From assembly GCA_032718475.1 (NCBI GenBank), contig JAUCBJ010007487.1, forward strand, positions 37,272 through 101,271: a stretch of 64,000 nucleotides of DNA, read 5' to 3'. How positions within the stretch are numbered: the stretch's first letter is position 1; each line of letters starts with the position of its first letter. This stretch comes from Nemertoderma westbladi (lineage: Eukaryota > Xenacoelomorpha > Nemertodermatida > Nemertodermatidae). The position numbers and the translations under genes are program-made. Below the pieces are notes generated by a model. It made no database searches. It saw only the letters and a list, made by a program, of their open reading frames with translations, and was not told the origin of the DNA. Of this stretch, positions 34,866 to 47,646 are shown piece after piece.

Positions 34866-37380
34866 GGAACTAAGTTCGTACCCATTGGAACTAAATTCGC
34901 TTGCATTGGAACTAAATTCGCTTGCATTGGAACTAAATTCGCTTCCATTGGAACTAAATTCGCTTCCATTGGAACAAAATTAGCTTGCATTGGAACTAAA
35001 TTCGCTTCCATTGGAACTAAATTCGCTTCCATTGGAACTAAATTCGCTTCCATTGGAACTAAATTCGCTTCCATTGGAACTAAATTCGCTTCCATTGGAA
35101 CTAAATTCGCATCCATTGGAACTAAATTCGCATGCATTGGAACTAAATTCGCTTCCATTGGAAGTAAATTCGCATGCATTGGAACTAAATTCGCGTCCAT
35201 TGGAACTAAATTCGCTTGCATTGGAACTAAATTCGCGTCCATTGGAACTAAATTCGCTTCCATTGGAACTAAATTCGCTTCCATTGGAACTAAATTCGCA
35301 TCTATTGGAACTAAATTCGCTTCCATTGGAACTAAATTCGCTTCCATTGGAACTAAATTCGCTTCCATTGGAACTAAATTCGCTTCCATTGGAACTAAAT
35401 TCGCTTCCATTGGAACTAAATTCGCATGCATTGGAACTAAATTCGCTTCCATTGGAACTAAATTCGCTTCCATTGGAACTAAATTCGCATGCATTGGAAC
35501 TAAATTCGCTTCCATTGGAACTAAATTCGCATGCATTGGAACTAAATTCGCGTCCATTGGAACTAAATTCGCTTGCATTGGAACTAAATTCGCGTCCATT
35601 GGAACTAAATTCGCTTCCATTGGAACTAAGTTCGCTTCCATTGGAACTAAGTTCGCACCCATTGGAACTAAATTCGCTTCCATTGGAACTAAATTCGCTT
35701 CCATTGGAACTAAATTCGCTTCCATTGGAACTAAATTCGCTTCCATTGGAACTAAATTCGCATCCATTGGAACTAAATTCGCATCCATTGGAACTAAATT
35801 CGCATCCATTGGAACTAAATTCGCTTCCATTGGAACTAAATTCGCTTCCATTGGAACTAAATTCGCTTCCATTGGAACTAAATTCGCTTCCATTGGAACT
35901 AAATTCGCTTCCATTGGAACTAAATTCGCATGCATTGGAACTAAATTCGCGTCCATTGGAACTAAATTCGCTTGCATTGGAACTAAATTCGCGTCTATTG
36001 GAACTAAATTCGCTTCCATTGGAACTAAATTCGCTTCCATTGGAACTAAATTCGCTTCCATTGGAACTAAATTCGCTTCCATTGGAACTAAATTCGCTTC
36101 CATTGGAACTAAATTCGCTTCCATTGGAACTAAATTCGCTTCCATTGGAACTAAATTCGCTTCCATTGGAACTAAATTAGCATCCATTGGAACTAAATTC
36201 GCTTCCATTGGAACTAAATTCACTTCCATTGGAAATAAATTCGCTTCCATTGGAACTAAATTCGCTTCCATTGGAACTAAATTCGCTTCCATTGGAACTA
36301 AATTCGCTTCCATTGGAACTAAATTCGCTTCCATTGGGACTAAATTCGCTTCCATTGGAACTAAATTCGCTTCCATTGGAACTAAATTCGCATCCATTGG
36401 AACTAAATTCGCTTCCATTGGAACTAAATTCGCTTCCATTGGAACTAAATTCGCTTCCATTGGAACTAAATTCGCTTCCATTGGAACTAAATTCGCTTCC
36501 ATTGGAACTAAATTCGCTTCCATTGGAACTAAATTCGCTTCCATTGGAACTAAATTCGCATCCATTGGAACTAAATTCGCTTCCATTGGAACTAAATTCA
36601 CTTCCATTGGAAATAAATTCGCTTCCATTGGAACTAAATTCGCTTCCATTGGAACTAAATTCGCTTCCATTGGAACTAAATTCGCTTCCATTGGAACTAA
36701 ATTCGCTTCCATTGGAACTAAATTCGCATCCATTGGAACTAAATTCGCATCCATTGGAACTAAATTCGCTTCCATTGGAACTAAATTCGCTTCCATTGGA
36801 ACTAAATTCGCTTCCATTGGAACTAAATTCGCTTCCATTGGAACTAAATTCGCTTCCATTGGAACTAAATTCGCTTCCATTGGAACTAAATTCGCTTCCA
36901 TTGGAACTAAATTCGCTTCCATTGGAACTCAATTCGCATCCATTGGAACTAAATTCGCTTCCATTGGAACTAAATTCGCTTCCATTGGAACTAAATTCGC
37001 ATCCATTGGAACTAAATTCGCTTCCATTGGAACTAAATTCACTTCCATTGGAAATAAATTCGCTTCCATTGGAACTAAATTCGCTTCCATTGGAACTAAA
37101 TTCGCTTCCATTGGAACTAAATTCGCATCCATTGGAACTAAATTCGCTTCCATTGGAACTAAATTCGCTTCCATTGGAACTAAATTCGCTTCCATTGGAA
37201 CTAAATTCGCTTCCATTGGAACTAAATTCGCTTCCATTGGAACTAAATTCGCTTCCATTGGAACTAAATTCGCTTCCATTGGAACTAAATTCGCCAAAAT
37301 TGGAACTAAATTCGCTTGCATTGGAACTAAATTTGCTTCCATTGGAACTAAGTTCGCATCCATTGGAACTAAATTCGTTT
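34866..37380 (-). repeat. Right 21-bp repeat array (inverted)
   Basis: About 120 units, the reverse complement of the left array, dominated by the GGAAGC variant. From 37380 to 37800 the more diverse outer part follows, with three TTCGTTTTCGTTTTTCTC blocks. Confidence 0.95.
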
Positions 37381-37872
37381 TCGTTTTTCTCTAGTTATTG
37401 GAACTAAGTTCGCCTAAATTGGAACTAAATTCGCCAAAATTGGAACTAAATTCGTTTCCATTGGAACTAAGTTCGCATCCATTGGAACTAAGTTCGCATC
37501 CATTGGAACTAAGTTCGCATGCATTGGAACTAAATTCGTTTTCGTTTTTCTCTAGTTATTGGAACTAAGTTCGCCTAAATTGGAACTAAATTCGCCAAAA
37601 TTGGAACTAAATTCGTTTCCATTGGAACTAAGTTCGCATCCATTGGAACTAAGTTCGCAGGCATTGGAACTAAATTCGTTTTCGTTTTTCTCTTGTTATT
37701 GGAACTAAGTTCGCCTAAATTGGAACTAAATTCGCCAAAATTGGAACTAAATTCGCTTCATTGGAACTAAATTCGCATGAGGCTTAAATTGGAACTAAGT
37801 ACGGGGAATCCTGCATTGCAGAGAGGAGGCTCATATGCAAATGCGGAGTGGAGTTTTACAGACTTACAGACT

Positions 37873-37932
37873 ACTCCCTTATTGTGCACTCCCTTATTGT
37901 GCACTCCCTTATTGTGCACTCCTTTATTGTGC
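37873..37932. repeat. 15-bp repeat, four copies
   Basis: ACTCCCTTATTGTGC repeated four times, the last with one substitution. Confidence 0.9.
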
Positions 37933-38519
37933 GACAGTGGCTTATAGAGAAACCAAGCTGTCAATATTGTTTGTAGGTGAATAATGGTGGAAAGGTGACT
38001 TGGAATGGAAGACACTCCCTTCCATTCCAAGTTTTATTCGATATTTTCTATATGCTGCCTACAGAGGCGCGCAAAATCGATTACACAATTCACCATAGAA
38101 GAGTAGCTTTAGCTACTGTGTAGAGAAATAGATGAGTAATTCTTCAAGCAAGCTATCGTCCGTCCCCTTGTCTTGTGTAAAAGGACTTAATTGAAACCAC
38201 ATGCCGCAAGTATAATTCATATGAGTAATACATTTCAATAGGATTCATTTTATCTCAGCACATAAGCAACAAAAATTAAGATCAATAATTTTACAGTTAG
38301 GTAGGTTGTAATAACATTTACAATGATATACATGGTGATATACGGGATATACACATACAACATTAACCCAATCTACACTATGTATTGTTATAACAAATAT
38401 AATAATTTACAGCCCGGCTGCACTGTGTATTTCGGCACTAATTTTATCATAGCCAGCTGACTTACTGTACAGTCTCACAATTAAAAATAATTATACCAGA
38501 TAGGCAGTGCCGGAAGGGT
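37933..38519. other. Intron sequence, nothing recognised
   Basis: No coding frame or repeat array that I can support, apart from a short palindrome GGAATGG...CCATTCC near 38000-38025. Confidence 0.4.
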
Positions 38520-38995
38520 GTAAACGTTACTCCGACAGCAGACCACCGACAGTAGGCAACCGATATCAGACAACCGTCAGCAGACAACGGACCGTAGAAA
38601 ACCGTCAGCAGAAAACCGACAGCAGATATTCGAAAGTAACCGACAGCCGACAACGACAACCTACAGCAGACAACGGCAAACTACAGCAGACAACGACAAC
38701 CTACAGCAGACAACCGTCAGCAGACAACCGACAACTCACAACAGAAAACCGACAGCAGACAACCAATTGCAGAAAACCGACAGCTGACAACCTGCAGCAG
38801 GTACCGACAGCAGACAACCGTCAAACCACAGCAGACAACGAACAGCAGACCACCGAAAGCAGACAACTGACAGCTGGCAACGGATAGCAGACATCAGACA
38901 GCAGGCATACAACCTTCAGCAGATAAACCGACAGAACACAACCGGCAGCAGACAACGGATAGCAGACGACCTTCAGCACATATACCGACATCAAT
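38520..38995. repeat. Degenerate CAGCAGACAACCGA minisatellite
   Basis: About 30 copies of a 14-16-bp unit (CAGCAGACAACCGA with many variants). A (TAA)n tract follows at about 39018-39038. Confidence 0.8.
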
Positions 38996-41444
38996 AATAT
39001 ATATTCATTTATTTCTAATAATAATAATAATAATAATGCAGATATTTAATATAGCGCCTATTCTAAAGTTAAGAAATTCTAAGGCGTTTATGTACGGTAT
39101 ACTCTATTAAACAGTAGAGTTTTTAGGTCGCGTTTGAATTGGTTGAGGTCGGTGCATGTTCTTAGCTTACTGTAAGTGAAAGACAGTTGGATTGGCTATT
39201 GCAAAGGATAGAACTGACAGTTTTTATATAAGTTGAAACTTTGATAGTCCACATATTCGGTTCGGGTAACATTATAGTTGGGAACCAATATGCAGTATAT
39301 AAAAGATAGGTCGGGGCCAGTATCTTCAGCTACAGTATCTTGTATTCAATCCTATATCCAACTGGGAGCCGTTGTAATTCATTTAAAGGTATCTGTTATG
39401 AGATGGTTTTGGTAGCTTTACGTAAAAGCCGAAATCGGTGGAATGATGTGTCTCGAAGTCCCTAGAGTAAACTGAATCTATTCTGGAGATGATAATTAAA
39501 TTTACTAAACGTAGACAATTTACTTCAGATAAATGTTTTCGGCCCGGGATAGCAGACCCTAGCAATGATAGTATAGTCTGCTATCCTAACTGCAAATTGA
39601 TGGGGGGGGGGGGGGGGGGGGGGTGGTAGTCAGTTCCGGATGTTATTATGTTATTGTCTTTACTGTCATTGTTTTTATGAACATTAGTTAGTTTTAATTA
39701 AACATAAGGTAAATTGATTTGCCAGATTGCAGGATTGAGTTTTCTGCTAAGCTTAGTTACGTTAGGAAGTCAGACCTTGTTATTTGGCGAACTTTCTAAC
39801 TATCCATACCGGTAGGGTTATCTAAAGAATCCCATCATACAGTAGTTGGGAGCTATCTACAGTAGTTTGACTCCCTGTGTTGTAATCGAAGAATCGGCAT
39901 ATTGTTTTACCACCCAATTCGACAGAGAATGTAGAGGCAAAACGAGAGAAAGCCGCCCCAATATTAGATTATTACAACAACATATCCATTGGGTAAGAAA
40001 GTGGAGGAGAGCCAGCCCGTCTCTTAATTTTTTACTTTATATTACGCGATCAATTTTCACTCATCTCGTCATGAACCCAACATGTATGTAACCTTTTGTT
40101 AAATTTGTTGGCTATGCGTTTGCGGTTGTTTGGGCGGAGTGTGGTAGGCCTACACTTTTCACACTTAAATATTTTGGTTGTGAAATGTTACAGGGCATAC
40201 CGATCTGAGATATTTCATTTATATTTTATTATGAGAGGAAGAAGAACATACAACGTCATTTACTATGTAACAAAATAATTGTTTTCGGGTTTAACTTGGA
40301 AGCCTCCCCAAATAGTTGATATACAATTATATTTAAAATTATTTCCATGGTCATGGTCATTCACCCGTCTTTAGTTAGAAATTTGTTTGCATGAAAGACA
40401 GTTTAGTTTAGTTTTTACTGATTTATTATCTCTTATCTGACTGGGGTAATAATAAAGTATAGGATAAATGGAACCAAAGTGTGACAGTAACAAATATTTC
40501 CCCGTCACCCTAGCATGTCTTAAGTATATGATATATCAAAGGGGGGAGTTTCGATTCACTGCATAAATGCAGTTCACCAAACTTCCCCCGAATGCACACT
40601 GTAACTTCCCCCTTCCCCCAAATATCCACTGTTGAATTAATTTGAAGCGATATAATAAGTACAAAATTGTGCGAGTTTTTAATTGTGTGGTCCAATTGTT
40701 ATTTGATTTCTATTTATTATTTAAAGTGCATTTAATATCACACTGGTTTTTAGAATATTATACTATACAACCTTATGTTTTATTAATTTACCCAATCGAA
40801 GCCTCATAAGGGCCGGTTATTTGTACGCATATCCCCTAATGCGCTCAGTAAGGTTCAAACAACATATTAATATGAAAATAAAGTATCTGCAAAGAAAATA
40901 ACCCAATACTATATAATTTGACCTTATTAAAAAATTTGCACTTTTGCACACTTATTTGTACAAATGCACTTCAGCAGATCGTAATGGTGGCTCTTATTTA
41001 ACAAACTTATGTTTATCCTCTACCGCCGATCTACGATGGTGTATGATCAAGTGTCAGTCGCTAAAAGTGTCAAAAATCCAATTTAATAAATCTGGATTTG
41101 CGATTTTATTATTATTCATGGACATTTTAAGTCACTTTATAGACATAAAAAGTTAAACAAATGTTACGATTATAGTTAGAAATCATTCCAAACTACATTT
41201 TAATCCAAAAAATAACATTCTACGATGAATTGAACTGGAAATAATAGTGTTTGAAATATCGAAAAAATGTTCACTATTTAAGTGAATTTTGCACTAAGTG
41301 CACATAAGTCTTTTCCCAAGTTTTATCCTATTTCACACACTACAATCTATCCTCTATCCAATGAAAAAAGTTTCAGATCAAACGGCCCAGTAGAACCGAA
41401 GTTATTTATGTTTAAAAATAGTCACTCGAAAATTTCAAATTCTC
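38996..41444. other. Intron sequence with a 20-base poly-G tract
   Basis: No gene seen. A run of about 20 G lies at 39603-39622. The short open frames show no family features. Confidence 0.5.
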
Positions 41445-41445
41445 T

Positions 41446-41518
41446 TGGTCACATAGTCTAGTGGTTATCAATCACGTTAATGAAACCTAAGTTCGCGGGT
41501 TCGAAATCTAATATTGAC
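41446..41518 (+). tRNA. tRNA-like sequence (pseudo-tRNA or SINE head)
   Basis: An A-box-like TAGTCTAGTGGTTA and a B-box-like GGTTCGAAATC lie at tRNA-like spacing. GGTCA near the start pairs with TGACC near the end as a short acceptor stem. The T stem is mismatched and the anticodon stem is poor, so a functional tRNA is unlikely. The B-box/A-box pair could still serve as a polymerase III promoter of a tRNA-derived SINE. Confidence 0.35.
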
Positions 41519-44419
41519 CTGACCATTCTTAATTTTTTTGCAAAAAAAATTATTTTTATTTTTTCACTAAAATCGCTCTAACTTCGGTTCTGGTGGTCCA
41601 AATTCAATAAAATTGGTATATTCTTTGCCGTAATTTTTTTCTTAATCTTTTGAGAAGGGGTTATTTTTGGCCCCAAAAAAATATAAGTAATTTTAATTAT
41701 ATATGTTAAGATAAAAGATAGTGGAGTTAATTTGATACTTTTTACAGGTACTTTTGGCGCAATACGCTAAATTATAATGGAATAGCGATTTGTTAAAAAA
41801 AAAAATTTTTCGTCCCTTTTTATAAATATTATATTTCACACGATCGCCTGCCGCTCCAGTTTTATAATACCTCCGGCGCTGTGATTAACGCTGTTAGATA
41901 GATAATTTAACGCACTATAAGTCTGTGTAAACAAATCTCCCGTAAGTTAAGTAGTTTTCGAGCTAGACGATTTCCCGCGAAGCAAGTTTGAAGCGCGAAA
42001 TTATAATTTTGGCCCTCATTTTTTTAATATCATCCTTGGAGCAAAACCGATAGCATATTTGAATTCCCCGTATGGATATTGACTGTATAGAATGTACCTT
42101 AACCAACTAAAGTTAAAAATAAAAAATTATTCGATAAAAACTACTTTACAAATTCTGGCCCTTTTTGGCCCCTATTGCCGACATATTTTTTGTACCCCCA
42201 TTCGATAGGAACGTAGCCCCAATGGTCTTCTACGAGTTTCATAAAAGAATTAGTGGATTCCTACCCGCGTTATCGAATTAAACATTTCGGAAATAAGTTT
42301 TCCAAAAAAGACGGACAAAAACGTACAAATTTACAGCCCCTTTTTCCACCCGAAATTTTAATAAATATCTTACCCCCATTCGATACGAAGGAAGTACCAC
42401 TCTTCCCCTTTCCAACCGCGTTACTTTCGTCCCCGTACGATTAATATTAGCCGAGTTATAGCGGATCCCGCAAAGTCATTTTGTCCGTTTTTTCAACATT
42501 TTCGGAAAAAAGGCGTGGTAATCTTTTTTGAAAAAAAAAACGAATTCACTAATTAATCCCTTCTATCGTATCCCGGCGTCGGCTATGCAATAACCTAGGG
42601 TTTTTTCGAGCCACTGTAGAGCGCCTTTCAAAAAAATTTTAAAATTGTCGAAAAAATGACGGTTTTTTGTCCGCCGTGTCCGTCGAAGGGTTAGATTTAA
42701 TAATGTTAGAGTTGCTATTATCTTAGAATTCCGAGCCGCTCCCCTGGTGAGAAAATAAAAAAATTTGGTCAGTTCCTTCATCGAAAAGTCCCCCAGAATC
42801 CCAAGTTAACCTATATAGTTAGCGATGGCCTGCGGCTTTAGGAGCGGCCGCGGTATTCACCTCCCTCATAGCGGCCGCGGCGGTGTTGCGTCAAATGGAG
42901 AAATATTTATCCCACCTAGAGAGAATTCGTTACCATGGCCAATTAATTAGCAGTCTTTGAATCATAAAGTTTCAGATGGAGTGTTTCCAGTACAGTATGT
43001 GAACTGAGATATCCTAACATCCAGTAATTCATCCTATTTGTTTAAGTTTTTCTAGTAATAGATCGTAATCAACAAGATCGAAGGCTGAAGATTGATACAA
43101 CAAAATTAAGGCACTTATTTTTCCATTATTAAAAAAATCATTTTTTCACTAAATTTAATGCAATTATCACTATTTTAAATTATTTTCACTAAAATTAATC
43201 ACTTTCCACCAAATTAAATATTTCCATATGTCACCAGTTTCAGAGTTTAAACATTAACTACACGTAGGTCCTACGCGAACTACGCGTAGGTGCTACGTAT
43301 AATTACGCGCAGGTGCTACCCAAAACTATGCCTATACGACGTTTATCATTAATAGGCCTAGGTCTACATATTCCAAGCGGTTCAGTACTAAAATAAGACA
43401 ACACTGTTTCTTCAATATACAACCATCAAAATGCTTTCAACAGAAATGTCTCCTATACCTGTATACTGTTGTACTCCATGTAGTTGCATACGCTACGACC
43501 TTACATATTCTTCACTTTCATGTGTTGCGCGGGCAATAATGTTTGTTTAGAGTTCAAAAATACTTTACAAGGAAATAGGCCGATGGTTTTTATCGATTCT
43601 CCATTGCCATTTATTGTATTTGTTCACGAGAGGGCAACGATATATTTAAATTATCCAATGGAAACGAAGAAACTTGATAATATACGTTAATATTAATCCG
43701 GGAGTATAACACTATAACTACTGTACAGTATAAGGGAAGTGTAGACCAGTGAATATCCTATAAAGAAGCCCTTTATAGACCAATCTGGGCTTATTTATTA
43801 TAATGTGCTAATTATACAGTAATTGTATTAGGCCTATTATAAAATGAAAAAAAAAGGGGGGGGGGGGGGGGGGGCGAGAGGTCGGATCTTTAGGGTGATC
43901 GAAAAGGTGTTCTTTAATGTTAGTGCCAATATTTCGGCCACAACATGTAATAATAATTGAATTATTATAACGAACCTGCCTATTAATAGGCCAGGGTAGT
44001 TCTTGTCAAGAGTTGAGCCGTTCAAAAACACGATGTGGTTGTGTGTGTGTGTATATATGTATAACCATCCAATATCTCAAAAACTCAAGCAGGTACGCAA
44101 AAATTTTAATAACAAACTCTACATAAATTTTGGTTGCGCACAAGACTGTATATTTTTTGTGGCGTTTCGATCACGGGGTCACTGAAAAATAGCGGTTTTG
44201 AAAATTTAAAGTCGAATTTCACCGATTTCAACTCGTCGAGTATGCACCAACTTTTTTATTTGAGATATTCAGTCATCTGAGCAACATATTTGAGACTCAG
44301 AATCTTTTCAAATATCGCCAATCTCGCACAGAACGTCGCCAAAATTTGTTAGTCCGGCAAAAAAACGCACAAATTCGTCTAAAAGAGTAAATTATTTAGT
44401 TGCAGAATAATATGATCCA
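41519..44419. other. Intron sequence with poly-A/T and GC-rich patches
   Basis: No gene seen. Two GCGGCCGC sites in a GC-rich island at about 42845-42887. TACGCGTAGGTGCTACG-type short repeats at 43262-43320. A poly-G run of about 18 at 43856-43874. Several A/T homopolymer runs. Confidence 0.45.
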
Positions 44420-44863
44420 ACTAGAAAAGCCAGCCAGCTGGCTGTAAGGAGACCCTCCATATAGACAAACGTAGTGTTAGTTGTGTCCCTCCTCATTCAT
44501 TATCATCAACTCCCTCCCACCTAACATAGCAGTGAGTAACCTTATAGACTATTGTCATAGGATTCACTGGGAAGAGCTATTCATCTGGTGTGGTGGGGTA
44601 ATACATTATACAAACTTACAGTTGATGTATGATTACTGTCTGGGTTAGAGTGATATAGTAATAAATTTGGCAAGTAATATACTTCTCTGCAGTTTTGGCT
44701 ATCCATTCAATAAATAGTAGTAGCTTACTAGGCCCACATGAGTACCAGCAACTGGTGTTTCTATCGTTGAGTTGATAGCAATTTTCGTGTTTTCATTTTC
44801 CCTCACTCATGGTACTGGTTTGTGGGGCAGGTTCGTTTAAAGCCAGCTTGCTGGCTTTCTAGT
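44420..44863. mobile_element. 444-bp inverted-repeat element
   Basis: Termini ACTAGAAAAGCCAGCCAGCT and the inverse AGCTTGCTGGCTTTCTAGT face each other. No coding capacity and no clear target duplication. Superfamily unknown. Confidence 0.55.
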
Positions 44864-45359
44864 ACAAATAAACAGGCCTTCAACAGGGCAAATGCAATCG
44901 GAATGTGTCGGGCTACATAAAAAACCGCCTAAACACTACTGCACTACCTCCTAAAGACACTACTCAAACTATGTTACTTACTACTGCAGTCCGGTAGGCC
45001 AGGTGTAGGTAACAAATTATATAATTTAAATAATTGGGGCTACTACGCGTATCCCTGTAACTGGCGGCAATGAAATTAGTTACATTAGCATCAGGTATTG
45101 AAAGAAAAATAATTAAATAGGTAGTGATATAACATAATTCGCACCGAACAGAATTAATATTAATATAAAATACCAGTGTAGAAAAATATTATTATATTTA
45201 TAACGAGATTTAATACAGTACAGTATAAAGCTTACCATCCCCGGTTATAATCTATTTTGTATTGCATGTTAAGTGTTGGGTGTTCGTGTGTTATGAAGTG
45301 TTTTTCGCTCATTTATTAGAGAAGACACAACTGAATAATAGAGGCATCAGCATTTTATA
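44864..45359. other. Sequence upstream of the secreted-protein ORF
   Basis: AT-rich, no coding frame. May include a promoter or an upstream exon of the 45360 ORF; neither can be defined. Confidence 0.4.
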
Positions 45360-46070
45360 ATGGAATGCACACTTTTAGTTATTAACCTGCTACTAAACAT
45401 TGCCGTCTGTTACGGTAATTTCACCTGTTATATGGGATCTGCAATAAACGTTAATGCAACTACTGAGAGGCTAAAACAGAAGGTGAATCAACAACTTACT
45501 AGAATGCTAAATAGCAATCCTGATTGGGTAGAATTACATGGAATCGTCACAACACGCGATGATATCAAATTATTTTATCGCAATTGCACAGAATGTGCCA
45601 ATTACTTCTATAGAGCCATCGGTATTGATGGTGAGACAGGTGAAGAGTTAATGCTTGATGCTGTAATTCAACTGTGCATAGGGAGTCATAGAGAATATTC
45701 CTGGGATAAATACTGCATAGCTATGGATGAAGACAGATGTTCAAAATTTTTTCAACAGTATGAAGACGGGTTTAATATTAACCAGCAGAGTTTCAAGGAT
45801 ATTGAAACAGGGCAGGATGACCTCATGAGAGTATTTTTTTCTGTTAAGGACATTTTACTACACGGGTTCGCAGAGAAGTACAAATCGTGTCAGTTAAAGT
45901 GTTGCCCAGGTGAGTGTCCTACTCCTGCCTGGGAGATGAATCTGGCAACAACAACTACCAGGGCGGTGGAAGATACCACAACAGTTGAGACGACAGCAAG
46001 CAGTTCAGTTGTTGCTACTCCAGTGATTCAGATGGTTTTGGTGGTGGTTACATTCACTGGAGTATTATAG
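45360..46070 (+). CDS. Small secreted or GPI-anchored cysteine-rich protein, 236 codons
   Basis: Not recognised as a known family. Residues 1-19 form a hydrophobic signal peptide. The body has ten Cys after the signal (23, 76, 79, 106, 119, 127, 177, 181, 182, 186), including a C-x2-C pair and a CQLKCCPGEC cluster, suggesting disulfides. Three N-glycosylation sequons lie at Asn20, Asn32 and Asn75. Residues 196-218 are a Thr/Ser-rich stalk, and the protein ends in a hydrophobic stretch (PVIQMVLVVVTFTGVL) with nothing charged after it, as in a GPI-anchor signal. The ATG is the first in frame. It lies in the 26-kb intron of the GRAF-like gene on the opposite strand. A single coding exon is seen; an untranslated upstream exon is possible. 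Confidence 0.7.
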   Translation: MECTLLVINLLLNIAVCYGNFTCYMGSAINVNATTERLKQKVNQQLTRMLNSNPDWVELHGIVTTRDDIKLFYRNCTECANYFYRAIGIDGETGEELMLDAVIQLCIGSHREYSWDKYCIAMDEDRCSKFFQQYEDGFNINQQSFKDIETGQDDLMRVFFSVKDILLHGFAEKYKSCQLKCCPGECPTPAWEMNLATTTTRAVEDTTTVETTASSSVVATPVIQMVLVVVTFTGVL

Positions 46071-47023
46071 AAACATTTAACTTTGTGAGGACAACGCTAA
46101 TAATATTCTTCAGTACTACAGTATTATAATATTATAATATATATATATACTGTATATATATACATTGGCTGATAAGGGCCAGCGCGAATATATAACTTTT
46201 GAGCATACCCAACTACTTTGCTTAGATGTAAATGAAATACTAATATGATCCACTAGGGGGCTCTAATTAACAAGTAGTGAAGTATGGCCCTTCAGGTATA
46301 AATACCACGATGTTCCATGCGGTGGTAGAAGAAAATAATTGCCATAATGGCCCTAATTAAAGAGTTCTCTTTCTAAAAAAAATAATATAGTATATATGTC
46401 CTTACTTATGACATGCTACAGCGGATATGAGATGTATGCTACGTATGCTATGATAACTAACTATAGATGTTGTGGCCTTTAGTAATAGTGCATCATGAGT
46501 GACATTATATATTTGTGTGGCTCAAATGGGACATAGTCGTGAATGAGCCAGTTCCTTTTAAAATGGCCTTTAACCCTATTCATACCGGAAATAATAATAA
46601 ATTAACTATTATTAGTTAATCTCTCTAAATTCACATTTTTAGGTTTTCTGGGGCGCTGATTCTATAAGGGGAATATTTCAAAAGCTCCAATTCTTGGGAA
46701 GTTTTATTTATGGATTACAATTTTGGTACTAGCAGCAATTTTTGCTCCCTCAGCCAAAAACACAAGTTATGTCAAGTGCCATTTTTTGCATCGGATTCAG
46801 AACCCTCACACATATCATTATAATAATTATAAATCAAAAATTGTCACGGATCCTGCCATGGTTGTTATTAATGCTCTATGCAGCAATGATGATTCCGGCA
46901 AAGAGTATGTGAGTATAATGAGTATATCTGTGAATACAGACTCAGTCACGCACGGACACGATGTACTGATTCACAAAGTGATCCCCCCTCTCCTCATACC
47001 TCCCGCCGGTGTTTACAACAGTT
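46071..47023. other. Intergenic/intron sequence
   Basis: (TA)n tract at about 46130-46165. No gene that I can support. Confidence 0.4.
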
Positions 47024-47646
47024 ATAAATTTATTAACAGTGGCCCTATCAAAATATATAAAATGGCCTTTTAGATTTACTAGTAAAATGTTGCATCCGCT
47101 TGGAAAACAAAAATTGGCAATAATTATAGCCGTTTGGCAATAATTGGCAATTATTAGCTCTACATAATAATTATTTTCATTCATTTTTTAACAAATGGGC
47201 TGGATATAGGGAATTAATCACTTTTGTGAATTGTACAATATTCTATAATACAATAATATAACAACACCCTGTTAATACAATATACACATAATATACTCAG
47301 TGTAAATATACCCCAATATATACCACCCTGCCAATTTACACAATGTACTGTACATATACTGTACATACATGCTAAAAAATTATTGCGCAATTTGGGTAAT
47401 AAAATATTAATAGGGTGTTATATATGTATTATTTATTATAGCACAATTCTCAAAGATAGGTTTAAATTAATTCCCTATTATCCAGCAAAGTAATTAAAAA
47501 ATGAATGAAGATAATTATTATGTAGGCCAATAATTGTTGACACTCTTTATTTTCCAAGCGGATGCAATATATTTACTTCTAAATCTAAAAGGATATTTTA
47601 TATATTTTGATATTTTGATAGGGCCACTGTTAATAAATTTAATGAA
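47024..47646. mobile_element. Foldback/MITE with about 185-bp inverted arms
   Basis: Left arm (about 47024-47215) and right arm (about 47467-47646) are inverted copies sharing AAATTTATTAACAGTGGCCC, TTGCATCCGCTTGGAAAA, TACATAATAATTAT and TAGGGAATTAAT. The loop of about 250 bp is AT-rich. No coding capacity. Confidence 0.7.

Larger units (their letters stand above)
30166..37800. mobile_element. 7.6-kb foldback-like element with arms of 21-bp repeats
   Basis: Left and right arms are tandem arrays of the same 21-bp unit in opposite orientation. The outermost 41 bases are perfect inverted repeats of each other (containing TTAGTTCCAATTTAAGCCTC). Both arms carry, near the outer end, three interspersed copies of a variant with GAAAATCGAAAACG / CTAGAGAAAA. 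The homology continues some 45 bases past the inner array ends (TTTCA-x-GGGG-x-AGCC-x-TAGT-x-GGCGAA). AC precedes and follows the termini, a possible 2-bp target duplication. Long inverted arms built from short tandem subrepeats define foldback elements (FB in flies, TU in sea urchins). No transposase is present. Confidence 0.8.

Noticed and set aside
30793-36932. Open frames of up to 713 codons with MDANLVP/MEANLVP or LELNSLP repeats on both strands
   Set aside because: The unit is 21 bp and contains no stop in several frames, so every array stays open. No promoter, start context or nonrepeat domain.
29450-37800. CRISPR-like repeated arrays
   Set aside because: Units follow each other without unique spacers, and the genome is eukaryotic. 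These are minisatellites.
38507-38887. 126-codon Gln/Arg/Thr-rich frame
   Set aside because: Translation of the degenerate CAGCAGACAACC minisatellite.
46723-47073. 116-codon open frame
   Set aside because: Its 3' end lies in the inverted-arm element at 47024, and composition is as in noncoding surroundings; no domain features.
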